Source: Leptolyngbya sp. PCC 7375 (GTDB lineage: Bacteria; Cyanobacteriota; Cyanobacteriia; Phormidesmidales; Phormidesmidaceae). Taken from it: 64,000 bases of DNA. Both the position numbers and the translations under genes were made by a program. The stretch is taken from contig NZ_JH993797.1 of NCBI RefSeq assembly GCF_000316115.1, positions 1,474,486 through 1,538,485 on the forward strand. Direction: 5' to 3'. The notes below the pieces were generated by a model that was not told where the DNA came from, searched no databases, and was given only the letters and a program-made list of their open reading frames with translations. Below, piece by piece: positions 38,301-47,978 of the stretch. Every line of letters starts with the position of its first letter. The first letter of the stretch is position 1.

Positions 38301-39504
38301 AACCTTCTTTGACTTGTCAACTTTTCAGTACCGTCAGTATTAGTAGAGAATCTAACCGTGAAATTTTGTCATAACAACTCAAAGAAAAAGCACCACCCAG
38401 GTTTTCATTCAGCTGGCATGCGGCGCTTTGAGAAAAGATTTCGTAAAAAAATTAGCCATGCCTTAGCTTGGACCTTGCCCTTAGCAAGTTTGTTACTGCT
38501 TGCACCAAACACCCAGGCCCAAGTTGCCACATCTTTGGACTGGGGGGTAGAAGGCGGAGGCGGTGTTGATTTTCCAGTAGGCACTACTACAAATACCTAT
38601 GCAGATGTTGGGGGTAGTGGTGTGGATGTACGCGTCACTGTTGGAGGAGATGTTGGTGATAACGGCAATCCTAACCTCAGCCTTACCGACTCCGCTTTTG
38701 TCGGCCCTGCACCACCCAATGAAACGTTACTCATCAACCTTTTAGGGGGTAATGGCGATGAGGCAACGGTTACGATTGAATTTCTTTTAACTGGGACCAA
38801 CACCCCTGTTGATGTTACGCTTGCTTCTTTCCCTATCCATGACCTGGATATTCTTTTCAACAATGGCCGCGTGTCTTGGCAAGATGAAGTTGTAATATCT
38901 GCTTCCTCAGGAGGTGCTGCTGTCGGAGGTATTACAGCTGGTGGCGAAACGCCTCCTGAAGGGACATTTAACCAAGAAGTAGATGCAGGTACATCGGTTA
39001 TCGTTACTGGAGTTGCCCCGGGCGATGACCCCGCTAATCCTACTCAAAATGCTAACTCGCCGAGAATTCCAGGCTTAACCAACGCTACGACCGTTGGTAA
39101 TTTTCCAGAGGGCAACGTCAATGTCAACTTTGCAAATACAGTTGACACTATCTCACTTACGTTTCGTAATGGTCCAGGTAGCGAGGACTTTGCTCCCCAC
39201 GCGATCGCAATCGGTGACATTGCCTTTACGGCTCCTCCTCTTGTTGCAGAACAACCTGCCATTGGTGTGTCGAAACGAGTGGTTTCAACAACAACTCAGG
39301 CCGATGGTGACTTTGAAGTGGTGTACGAAACCACGGTGGAGAACCTGGGTAATGTGACGTTGAACAATGTTCAGCTCACCGAAGACCTGGATGATACCTA
39401 TGGAGAAGGCGCTTTCTCGATTATTGGTGCCCCTACATTCACCGCTCGTGGCTTAGCCAATGAGGTGCAACTAACGCCCAATGCTAACTTTGATGCCGAT
39501 GAAC

Positions 39505-41097
39505 CAGCCCTTTCAAGGTGCTTTTTTGGACTGTCTTTTTTGGGCCAGTAAGCGAGCAGTGGAAACATGCGGCTTATTTTTAGAAGGTTTTGGTTTGGAG
39601 ACTTTTTTCTTTTTTCCTCTCGGGTGTGAGCAAAATTTGGAGAGGTCCATTTTCGTCGCTAATTGCTGAAACAGCTCTGTGGTCTGTGTCTCATCAAGAC
39701 GTGCAAGCGGTTTCCATTGAGCCGGAGGAATGGCAATCATCATGCCATCATAGACCCGTCGGATTTCATCGGCCAGGTAATAGTAAGAAATGCCTGCCTC
39801 AATTTTGCCAGCGCCATGGACGCTACGCATGGCAGCTTTGATAACGGCCAGTACGTTGTAGCAAATGAGGGCCATGCAGAACCCGAATAAGGCCGCTCTC
39901 GGGTAGGCCAAGGTATCGATTTCGCCCCGAAAACATTGATCAAGGACTTGAAAGAGCCGTTCAATTCGCCAGCGGCGTTGATACAGTCCAGCAATCTCGA
40001 TGGCAGAGGCATCGGACTGGGGCAGATTGGAGATAATGGCCAGTTCAGTGTCACCATCACGGGTGGACTGAGTGAGTCGGACAACAATGCGACGTAACGG
40101 GATCTGGATCGTCTCATTGATAACCACTTGGATGGTCTGTTCGAAGACGAAACCCGTCTGACTCTCACCTTTGATTTCTAAGGGACTCAGGACACTCCAA
40201 GGTAAGTTGCCATGCTGACGGAGCACAAAGAAGGCGGCACGACTGTGGAGTCCACCGATAAACCCCAAGGTGCAAAAATTACGGTCGGCCATCCACACAT
40301 CGCCACTGACAACGGTGGCCAACACCCGACCCAACAAGGCACGTTCTTGAGCGTGGCCATCTTCACAAGAAAACACGTCAATGGCCAACTGTAATCTCGG
40401 GTCTAGAATCACCAACGCATGGCCCGGTAACGGCGCACTTCCCTGGGAGCGAAGCACGTCTAAGCGGCGGTCGGTAGCAGCCAAATGATTTCCATCGATA
40501 ATTTTGATGCGATAGCCGGGTAGCAGTGGGGCCAAGGCTCCCCCAAGGTGCTCAATCAAGGCTTGAGCCTTACCTACTCCATGACGCACTAGGGCTTCAA
40601 TGATTTGAGGTTCGAGACCATTGAGCTTGTTATATACCGACTGGACTCTGACACCAATCCCTTTGGCCTGAGATTGATAGGCTGCATTGATCGATGGGGA
40701 GATCCCACAGACCACCAAACTCATTAGACGGACCACGGTTGAAAACAGCAAGGTCCGTTCATACTGGTACTGAGCTTCTTGCTCAAATAGCGCATCGACC
40801 TCATCGGTCGGTAAACTTTGTTCTAACAGCACTCTGAGCATGACACTCAGGGGACTTTCTGAAATGAACCGGTCAAAGACCTCACCCAAAATCATGGCTA
40901 CAATGACACTCGCAACTATCGATAATCGTACGAATCATTGAAGGGCAAAATGGAATTTAGGCTCCTTCCTTTAAGGTTTTTATTAACTGATTTTGAGAAT
41001 GTAGAACCCAATTTCAGAGCATCGAACCGGTCAATGGCCTGCAAATAAAAGGTTGCTGGGAATATTAAACATAGCTAAAACCACCTTTAGAGGGCTG
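39505..41097. mobile_element. IS4-family insertion sequence
   Basis: A 1593-bp element. The terminal inverted repeats begin CAGCCCTTTCAAGGTG at the left and, read inward, CAGCCCTCTAAAGGTG at the right. A 12-bp target duplication (ATGCCGATGAAC) is at 39493–39504 and 41098–41109. It contains one transposase gene on the minus strand. The intact duplication and the seamless restored host frame indicate a recent insertion. Confidence 0.92.
39513..40895 (-). CDS. IS4-family transposase
   Basis: The 460-residue DDE transposase has Asp in KIIDGNHL, Asp in VWMADRNFC and Glu in the YREK-type block YQRRWRIERLFQVLDQ, the signature of the IS4 family. A basic tail (HPRGKKKKVSKPKPSKNKP) ends the protein. 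The stop codon is only 8 bp from the element end, inside the left inverted repeat. The frame is intact, so the element may still be active. It is transcribed opposite to the interrupted host gene. Confidence 0.93.
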   Translation of the reverse strand: MILGEVFDRFISESPLSVMLRVLLEQSLPTDEVDALFEQEAQYQYERTLLFSTVVRLMSLVVCGISPSINAAYQSQAKGIGVRVQSVYNKLNGLEPQIIEALVRHGVGKAQALIEHLGGALAPLLPGYRIKIIDGNHLAATDRRLDVLRSQGSAPLPGHALVILDPRLQLAIDVFSCEDGHAQERALLGRVLATVVSGDVWMADRNFCTLGFIGGLHSRAAFFVLRQHGNLPWSVLSPLEIKGESQTGFVFEQTIQVVINETIQIPLRRIVVRLTQSTRDGDTELAIISNLPQSDASAIEIAGLYQRRWRIERLFQVLDQCFRGEIDTLAYPRAALFGFCMALICYNVLAVIKAAMRSVHGAGKIEAGISYYYLADEIRRVYDGMMIAIPPAQWKPLARLDETQTTELFQQLATKMDLSKFCSHPRGKKKKVSKPKPSKNKPHVSTARLLAQKRQSKKAP

Positions 41098-43613
41098 ATG
41101 CCGATGAACCCAACGGCACCCCTGGCGATACCAGCATCCTGGCAGCAGCCCAAACGCTTCAAGTCGGTGAAAACTCCACCTTCCGATTCACCGTGGAAGT
41201 AGAAAGTGACCTGGTCAACACGCCAGGAACGTTTACTAACCAAATTGAGGCATTGGGCACATCCCCTAATGGAACTGACGTTGATGATGCGTCGGATGAC
41301 GGATTGGAAACCGATGCAGACGGAGACGGTAACGGCAATGAGCCGGGTGAAAACGATCCAACTCCGGTACAGTTACCACCAGCAGAATCTCCGGCCATTG
41401 CTGTATCCAAGCGAGTGGTGTCTGCTGCCACCCAGGCCGATGGTGACTTTGAAGTGGTGTATGAAACCACGGTGGAGAACCTGGGTAACGTCACATTGAA
41501 CAATGTTCAGCTCACCGAAGACCTGGATGATACCTACGGAGAAGGCGCTTTCTCCATTATTGGTGCCCCTGTATTTACAGCCCGGGGCTTAGCCAATGAG
41601 GTGACCCTGACGCCCAATGCTAACTTTGATGCCGATGCGCCCAACGGCACCCCTGGGGATACCAGCATCCTGGCAGCGGCTCAAACGCTTCAAGTCGGTG
41701 AAAACTCCACCTTCCGATTCACCGTGGAAGTAGAAAGTGACCTGGTCAACACGCCAGGAACGTTTACTAACCAAATTGAGGCAATCGGCACATCTCCCAA
41801 TGGGACTAATGTGGACGACGATTCGGACGACGGACTGGAAACCGATGCAGACGGTGACGGTAACGGGAATGAACCGGGTGAAAACGATCCAACCCCGGTA
41901 CAGTTGCCACCGGCAGAATCTCCGGCCATTGGTGTATCCAAACGAGTGGTGTCTGCTGCCACCCAGGCCGATGGTGACTTTGAAGTGGTGTATGAAACCA
42001 CGGTGGAGAACCTGGGTAACGTCACATTGAATAATGTTCAGCTCACCGAAGACCTGGATGACACCTATGGAGAAGGCGCTTTCTCGATTATTGGCGCACC
42101 TGTATTTACAGCCCGGGGCTTAGCCAATGAGGTGACCCTGACGCCCAATGCTAACTTTGATGCCGATGAACCCAACGGCACCCCTGGGGATACCAGCATC
42201 CTGGCAGCAGCCCAAACGCTTCAGGTCGGTGAAAACTCCACCTTCCAATTCACCGTGGAAGTTGAGAGTGACTTGGTGACCACTCCAGATACCTTTGTCA
42301 ATCAAATCGAGGCGGTGGGTACATCCCCCAACGGGACTAATGTTAATGATGAATCGGATGATGGCATTGACACCGATGCTAATCCAAATGATGGGAATCC
42401 AGGTGGAGGGCCGAATGAAAATGACCCCACCCCTGTCGTCTTGCCACCTAGACCCGTTATTGGTGTGGCCAAACAGGTGGTTTCCACGGTTCCTGAGCCG
42501 TCAGGTACATTTGGGACTAATACAGCCCGGGTAACCTACAACATTGTGGTTGCCAATATCGGTACTGTGCCCCTTGAGCAGGTTCAATTAGATGAGGACT
42601 TCAACCCTGTTTACGGTGCTGGTACGTTCCAGGTAGTCAGTGTAACCTTTGTCAATGGAGCGACTACGGTGGTTGCCGATCCTAATTTCGATGGCATCGC
42701 TGGCGGCAATACCACGTTGCTAGCGGATGCTGCAGGTACGCCCACTGGTACCCTCGCAATTGGTGCAACTAGTACCTTTCAGCTAGTGGTGGATGTGGAT
42801 GTTAGCAATCCAAACCTTACACCTGCTCTGCCGGGTCCCTATGATAATCAGGTGAGTGCTACGGCAACAGACGCCAATGGTAATACAACCAGCGATCTAT
42901 CCGACAGTGGTACGGATGTTGATCCGGATGGTGATGGTGAACCTAATGAAGATAATGGTTCACCAGCGGATCCAGATAATCCTGCCGATGATGGTAATGA
43001 AAACACCCCAACACGGGTTCGGTTTGCTCCTGATATACGCCTTGTGAAGCGCATCACTCGCGTTACTCGCAATGGTAATGAAGTGGCTATTCCTGGTATT
43101 GGCGGATTCAACGATCAAGCTGGTGACTCTAATGACAACACCCTGGCTGCATTATCGGGCAGCAGCTTACCTTTGGGATTAGCGAATATCTCTCAATCGT
43201 TACAGTCTGGTGATGTTGTTGAGTACACTGTTTACTTCTTCAATGCCGGACTGGGTACTGCTGAAAATGTAGAGTTGTGTGATGAGTTGCAACCACCGAG
43301 TGTTCTGCAACCACCGAGTTTGGGGCTGGCGCAGCCAACCCCGCTTGCCATCGGTGGAACAACCCTAAACTTCTCTAATATTGGACCCTTATCAGCAAGG
43401 GCTCCCCTATCTCCCCTAGAGCCATCCTGTCTCTCTGCACCTGGAGCTTTTCCATCTGGTGTCCCCGCTGGTGGTCTCGGTGTCGGTGCCGGTGGTGGTG
43501 TAGTTGTTGGGGGTCCTAACTCTGGTCTCAATGTTGATACGGGTGAAGTAGGAGCCTTCAGCTTCGAAATTCAACTTCCCTAGGATAGGGAGATTAGCTT
43601 CTGTATATCTGAT

Positions 43614-43651
43614 AAGAGCTCTAGTATGGGTAAAACCATACTAGAGCTCTT
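43614..43651 (+). terminator. Terminator hairpin after surface-protein operon
   Basis: A perfect 16-bp stem (43614–43629 with 43636–43651), loop GTAAAA, about 30 bp beyond the stop of the giant repeat gene. The following T run is short (TTTGAT counting the stem end). Confidence 0.8.
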
Positions 43652-43752
43652 TGATATTGAGTATTTATCAGGAGGAATCTCAAGTTCGAGGGTAGTAAAA
43701 GTTGCATAGTTGTGGGATACCGTTGTTTATCACGGGACATAATTTTGCGCCA

Positions 43753-44613
43753 ATGGCTTTTAGATTTGACTCAAAATTGACGTTGGTTCCCCATGGCGGT
43801 TTGTGTAATCGGATGAGAGCCATTGACTCTGCATTAAGGTTGAGCCGCAAACTGCAAAAGCAGCTGAATGTGATCTGGCTTGAGAATACGTCTCAGTTAC
43901 GATGTCCCTTTAATAAGCTATTTCAACCGATTCCCCAGCTTCATCTCATCTCGCCACAGCTGACATCAATTTATATAACTCCTCAATCTATTCAAATCTC
44001 TAGTCCGTTAAAAAGAACACTCTTGTCTTTCTCTGCCCAGGTATTTCAAACAGTCAACTTTCAAAAAATCATTGATAACGATGAAGCTATTAAGCTGATT
44101 AAAACTGATCAGCTGGCAACGTTGGCTAATTATCAAAGTTTGATGATTCTGACCGATCGCAGTTTTGATTCGGCGAATACCTACGATGTGTTTAAACCAA
44201 TTCCAGCTCTAGAAAGTGCCATTCAAAGACGTATGGCTGCGTTTGGGAGACACACTATTGGATTACATATCCGTCGAGGCGATCATGACAAGGCTATTCG
44301 GCATAGTCCGCTGGACTTGTTTATAAACGCCATCACCCAAGAAATCAACAAAAATGCAGATAGTAACTTTTATCTGGCATCGGATTCACTACAGATAAAG
44401 CATAGACTTTTAGACCAGTTCGGAGATCGCATTATCACCCAATTAGCCCCCACCGATCGCAACAGCGAACAAGGCATGCAAGACGCTGTCATCGATTTAT
44501 ATGCCTTATCACGAACACGAAAAATATATGGTTCTTATTGGAGTTCCTATTCACGGGTTGCTGCCAATATTTCGAATATAGAGCTGGTTGTTCTTAATAC
44601 ACTGACCACCTAA
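43753..44613 (+). CDS. Fucosyltransferase-like glycosyltransferase (NodZ-like)
   Basis: Residues after the start read LTLVPHGGLCNRMRAIDSA, a GGLGNR-type nucleotide-sugar loop; then IGLHIRRGDHDKAIRHSP, the HxRRGD block of GDP-fucose-dependent alpha-1,6/O-fucosyltransferases; then FYLASDS. The ATG at 43753 begins the conserved part (286 residues). The frame is open upstream to a TTG at 43702, but neither start has a strong RBS. It opens a plus-strand polysaccharide gene run and probably adds a deoxysugar to an exported glycan. The donor is inferred from the family. Confidence 0.72.
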   Translation: MAFRFDSKLTLVPHGGLCNRMRAIDSALRLSRKLQKQLNVIWLENTSQLRCPFNKLFQPIPQLHLISPQLTSIYITPQSIQISSPLKRTLLSFSAQVFQTVNFQKIIDNDEAIKLIKTDQLATLANYQSLMILTDRSFDSANTYDVFKPIPALESAIQRRMAAFGRHTIGLHIRRGDHDKAIRHSPLDLFINAITQEINKNADSNFYLASDSLQIKHRLLDQFGDRIITQLAPTDRNSEQGMQDAVIDLYALSRTRKIYGSYWSSYSRVAANISNIELVVLNTLTT

Positions 44614-44631
44614 CCCATTATTTTAATCCTT

Positions 44632-45849
44632 ATGGTTTTCTGGAAACGCCATCGCCTGTTAATTTGTGGTTTTTATGGTCATCACAATTTAGGGGATGAG
44701 GCCATGTTGGTAGGCATGTTGTGTTTACTTAAACGTTGTCTGGGGCCGGACTATCTGCATCGGGTCACGGTTTATTCTAATGATCCGGATGATACTGCTA
44801 AACAGCATGGTGTTGCTACGTTACGAAATCAGTTTCCCCGTCGTCGTCGTGAACAGTGGATCAAGTGGGCTGAACACACCCTGGCGTTATGGCAACATGA
44901 TTTTTTCATACTAGGGGGAGGTGATTTATTGCGAGATTCACCTGATCGGGAGGTGGCTACCGTTTGGTTAGAGCCGCTACAACGAGCGATGGCTTTGGGC
45001 TGTCAAACTATTGTTCTGGGTATTAGTGTAGGAGAGGTTTGGAAAACTCAAACACAAGAGGCCATTGTGAAAACCTTAAATCAGGTGACCCTGATTGCTG
45101 TGCGTGATCAACAGTCTCAGAAGCAACTGCAACAGATGGGGGTAATTCGCCCTATTCATGTGATCAGTGATTTAGCACTTCAGATAACATCAACACAATC
45201 ACTGTCTAGGTCTCAAACAGCATTATCTCAATCGGCTTCTAATGGTTCAGCTCTCAACATAGGCATTTCCATTCGGTCTTTGGTGGGGCGCTCATCAGAG
45301 CTTGATGCTGATGTCGAGCAAAGCTTTTATCGAGAAATGGCCAAGATCATCGATTATTTGATTGGCACTCAAGGGGCAACGGTTTCGCTACTACCTTTTC
45401 AAACCCATACGCCCAGCGATAGAGCCCAGCGCCGTCCTCAAGACAATGATGAAGATGCGATCGCAACCGTATTAACTCAATGTCAACAACGACAGCAGGT
45501 TAACGTTTACGAAGCGTTTGATTCGGTGGAACAAGCGATCAATACATTGCAGTCATTTGACTTAGTCATTGGCACTCGGCTTCATTCACTTATATTAGCC
45601 GCAGGCTTGGGGATTCCCATATTGGCCGCCGTTTACGATAAAAAAGTTTCTGGGTTTATGACAGAAATTGACCAACAGCTCAATAGTATTGCCGTGCAGC
45701 AGTTTACCCTGGAAAGGGTAAAACCCCGTCTCGAAAAGCTGCTGACTCACCAACCGGAAAATCGCCTTAAGCTCGTCAAGGCAGTTGAGGCATATCGTCA
45801 AACGATGGAACCTGTTGCAGACAAGTTATGCCAACTTTTAGGTAGCTGA
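44632..45849 (+). CDS. Polysaccharide pyruvyl transferase (CsaB-like)
   Basis: The 405-residue protein belongs to the polysaccharide pyruvyl transferase family, which adds ketal pyruvate from phosphoenolpyruvate to cell-surface sugars. Visible signatures are ICGFYGHHNLGDEAMLVGML at the start, FFILGGGDLLRD, IVLGISVGE, and the C-terminal VIGTRLHSLILAAGLGIPILAAVYDKKVSGFM. It starts 18 bp after the fucosyltransferase-like gene and ends 2 bp before the next one, so it is in an operon. Confidence 0.88.
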   Translation: MVFWKRHRLLICGFYGHHNLGDEAMLVGMLCLLKRCLGPDYLHRVTVYSNDPDDTAKQHGVATLRNQFPRRRREQWIKWAEHTLALWQHDFFILGGGDLLRDSPDREVATVWLEPLQRAMALGCQTIVLGISVGEVWKTQTQEAIVKTLNQVTLIAVRDQQSQKQLQQMGVIRPIHVISDLALQITSTQSLSRSQTALSQSASNGSALNIGISIRSLVGRSSELDADVEQSFYREMAKIIDYLIGTQGATVSLLPFQTHTPSDRAQRRPQDNDEDAIATVLTQCQQRQQVNVYEAFDSVEQAINTLQSFDLVIGTRLHSLILAAGLGIPILAAVYDKKVSGFMTEIDQQLNSIAVQQFTLERVKPRLEKLLTHQPENRLKLVKAVEAYRQTMEPVADKLCQLLGS

Positions 45850-45851
45850 CG

Positions 45852-46853
45852 ATGGTGATGAGTCATTCTTCTAGCAGTGAATCGCCCATATTTATTGTGG
45901 GCATGCCCCGTTCTGGAACAACGCTCCTGACTAGTATGCTGTCGACCCATCCCAGGATTGCGATCGCCCCAGAAACTCATTATCTTTGCTACTGGATGCG
46001 GCAATATAAAAACCTCAAGCTATCTTCTGATCAAGATTTCGACATTTTTTGGCAAACCTTAAGTCGTAGTCAGCGATTTTCCTATTTTGGGATTGATGCA
46101 AACAAAACACGGGAGAGAATTTTAGCCAAAGGTTCTCCTTCACATCAGCATATTTTTACAGGCTGGCTAGAGGAGTATGCCAACACCATTAACAAACCTC
46201 GTTGGGGTGAAAAAACTCCGCTGCACTATCAACACCTACATCAACTATTCACTTGGTTCCCCAATGCTCAAGCTATTTGGATGTTGAGAGATCCAAGAGC
46301 TGTTGCAGCCTCTTTGAGTAAGGTGCCCTGGGCCAGTAATTATATTCACATTCATGCTGAGCAGTGGCATGAGAGCCTGCGCAATTTTGAACGAAATTGG
46401 CAACGAGATTCCCGCGTCATGCTCTTACGATATGAAAAACTTATACAACAGCCTGAACAATCTCTCATAACGCTATGTCAGTTTCTAGGTGAAACATATG
46501 CACTTGAGATGTTAACCGCCCGTTCCGAAGTCAATCATCCTCTGATCAATCGCCAGGGCTGGGCTGTTCAGCATTTACAATCTGTGCTAAAACCCATATC
46601 TACTAACGCTATTCATAAATGGCAACGTGAGCTTGCTAAACATCAAATTGAGATTATCGACTTATTAACGTTTCCTAATGCTGCCAATTATGGCTACCTT
46701 GCCAGTGCATCAACATTCGGAGCCTATGCTCGTTTTATTCTCACTTTAGAAAAGCTGAGGGTAAAACTTGATCGAAAACTGGTGTATTGGCGCACCAAAT
46801 TAGCGCAGCAGCCCATACAGACGGGGAAATATATCGGTGCTGCCCCTGAATGA
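45852..46853 (+). CDS. Sulfotransferase family protein
   Basis: The 333-residue protein has the 5' PAPS-binding loop IFIVGMPRSGTTLLTSML near residues 13–30 and the 3' phosphate-binding block AIWMLRDPRAVAASLSKVPW near residues 137–157. It probably transfers sulfate from PAPS to a sugar of the locally made polysaccharide. The C-terminal region is helical and basic (LEKLRVKLDRKLVYWRTKL). Starts 2 bp after the pyruvyl transferase stop. Confidence 0.88.
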   Translation: MVMSHSSSSESPIFIVGMPRSGTTLLTSMLSTHPRIAIAPETHYLCYWMRQYKNLKLSSDQDFDIFWQTLSRSQRFSYFGIDANKTRERILAKGSPSHQHIFTGWLEEYANTINKPRWGEKTPLHYQHLHQLFTWFPNAQAIWMLRDPRAVAASLSKVPWASNYIHIHAEQWHESLRNFERNWQRDSRVMLLRYEKLIQQPEQSLITLCQFLGETYALEMLTARSEVNHPLINRQGWAVQHLQSVLKPISTNAIHKWQRELAKHQIEIIDLLTFPNAANYGYLASASTFGAYARFILTLEKLRVKLDRKLVYWRTKLAQQPIQTGKYIGAAPE

Positions 46854-47137
46854 TTTCTGTCAAAAGTTACGATTTAACCAAAATATCAGCGTTTTGCAAA
46901 GCTTAGCTTCAATAATCGCACTCATACAGGCTTAAAACTCTTCTACAAGCTAAAAGCTTAAGAGTCAACTTATTTTGTCAGTTCTTTATGCTTTGCTTCA
47001 GTTAACAAAAAAATCAGGTTCATATTCGTTATCTGTATCCAGTTTTCTAGACTTGTACTGTTGAATGTCCTACTATTAGAACCAGTAATTTTACCCCCAA
47101 ATCACAGATTTCACCCTGCAATCGTGGTTTAACTCGA

Positions 47138-47908
47138 ATGTTCCCTCTTAAAAGTCAGTTACGCATCTATCTGGATCTGCTTCGTTCGTCATCATCTCAG
47201 GCATCTAAACAATTCATTATTTTTGGCAGAGGTCGATCGGGTAGCACTGCCCTGGTCAGCCTCCTCAATTGTTTGCCTGATGTTTGCTGTGACGGTGAAA
47301 TCTTAGCTCAACCCGTACTTTGGCCCCAACTATACCTTAAAGCCAAAGCTGCAAATGCACAGGCATCTGTCTACGGTTGTAAGGTTCTAAGCTATCAACT
47401 GCGAAATATACATAGCATTCAACAGGGATCACACTTTCTGTATGAATTAAGTCAAGCAGGATTTCATATTCTTTACTTGAGACGAGAAAACTTGCTAGAC
47501 CATGCTATTTCTAACATCCGCGCTCGGAACTTTGGCTTTCACCACAAAAGTCGGTTAGTTCAAGGTTTCCAAAAAAATAAAATCCACGTCAACCCAGTGA
47601 CAGTCGTTGATTGGATAGAAAAAAGTCAACAGCTATGGCAGTACGAGTTGTCCTTATTGCGAGATATTCCTTATTTGGAATTGACCTACGAAAAAAATCT
47701 AGCTAATGAGAGTCAGCATCAATTCACCATTGATACCATCTGTCAGTATCTGGGTATTCAATCTAGAGCTGCGGTGAGTCAATATCAAAAGGTGTCGCCA
47801 CAGACTCTACAGGCATCTGTAGAAAACTATGATGAATTAATTAGCTATCTTAGAGCGACTCCCTACCATCACTATCTTGAGCCTTGTTCAGTCCTTTCTA
47901 CCGTTTAG
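47138..47908 (+). CDS. Sulfotransferase family protein (second)
   Basis: The 256-residue protein has a PAPS-binding loop FIIFGRGRSGSTALVSLLN near residues 27–45 and a block FHILYLRRENLLDHAISNI near 110–128, equivalent to the 3' phosphate site. It resembles Stf0/LPS-type sulfotransferases more than the 45852 protein. A 284-bp gap without visible features separates it from the previous gene, so it may have its own promoter. Confidence 0.82.
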   Translation: MFPLKSQLRIYLDLLRSSSSQASKQFIIFGRGRSGSTALVSLLNCLPDVCCDGEILAQPVLWPQLYLKAKAANAQASVYGCKVLSYQLRNIHSIQQGSHFLYELSQAGFHILYLRRENLLDHAISNIRARNFGFHHKSRLVQGFQKNKIHVNPVTVVDWIEKSQQLWQYELSLLRDIPYLELTYEKNLANESQHQFTIDTICQYLGIQSRAAVSQYQKVSPQTLQASVENYDELISYLRATPYHHYLEPCSVLSTV

Positions 47909-47978
47909 TGACAGGGCCCATTCGCTAGCATAATTACATCTGTTGTAATTCCATTGCTGACCAGAGGCGTTCGAGCTT

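Larger units (their letters stand above)
39258..42455 (+). repeat. Three 531-bp tandem coding repeats
   Basis: Units begin at 39258, 41394 and 41925 (each at Ala of PAI(G/A)V). The second and third are 531 bp apart. The first and second are also exactly 531 bp apart once the 1605 bp insertion is subtracted. Each encodes 177 residues with VVYETTVENLGNVTLNNVQL, FTARGLANEV and SILAAAQTLQVGENSTF. The repeats end in an Asp-rich linker (DDGLETDADGDGNGNEPGEN) resembling calcium-binding thrombospondin-type 3 motifs. Near identity at DNA level indicates recent duplication or gene conversion. Confidence 0.93.
38358..43583 (+). pseudogene. Giant repeat surface protein gene interrupted by IS4-family element
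   Basis: The fourth gene of the operon is split. The 5' part (38358–39504) encodes a signal peptide (HALAWTLPLASLLLLAPNTQA), a beta-rich domain and the start of the first 177-residue repeat (PAIGVSKRVVS…). After the insertion sequence and one copy of the target duplication, the frame resumes at 41110. It runs through the rest of repeat 1, two near-identical repeats, a fourth divergent repeat (RPVIGVAKQVVS…), a DUF11-like domain (DIRLVKRITRV…VEYTVYFFNAGLGTAENVELCDEL) and a Gly/Pro-rich end. Deleting 1605 bp (element plus one duplication) gives an unbroken 1206-codon frame reading NFDADEPNGTPGDTS across the join, exactly as in the downstream repeats. As it stands, the gene makes only a truncated product ending in ALSRCFFGLSFLGQ. 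Confidence 0.9.

Noticed and set aside
36338..38343. Several short frames on both strands inside the beta-helix/OmpA gene
   Set aside because: They overlap a clearly coding long frame and have no features of their own.
41193..43583. Independent gene starting at ATG 41193
   Set aside because: It is the 3' part of the interrupted giant gene, in frame with the 5' part once the insertion is removed; no RBS or signal peptide at this ATG.
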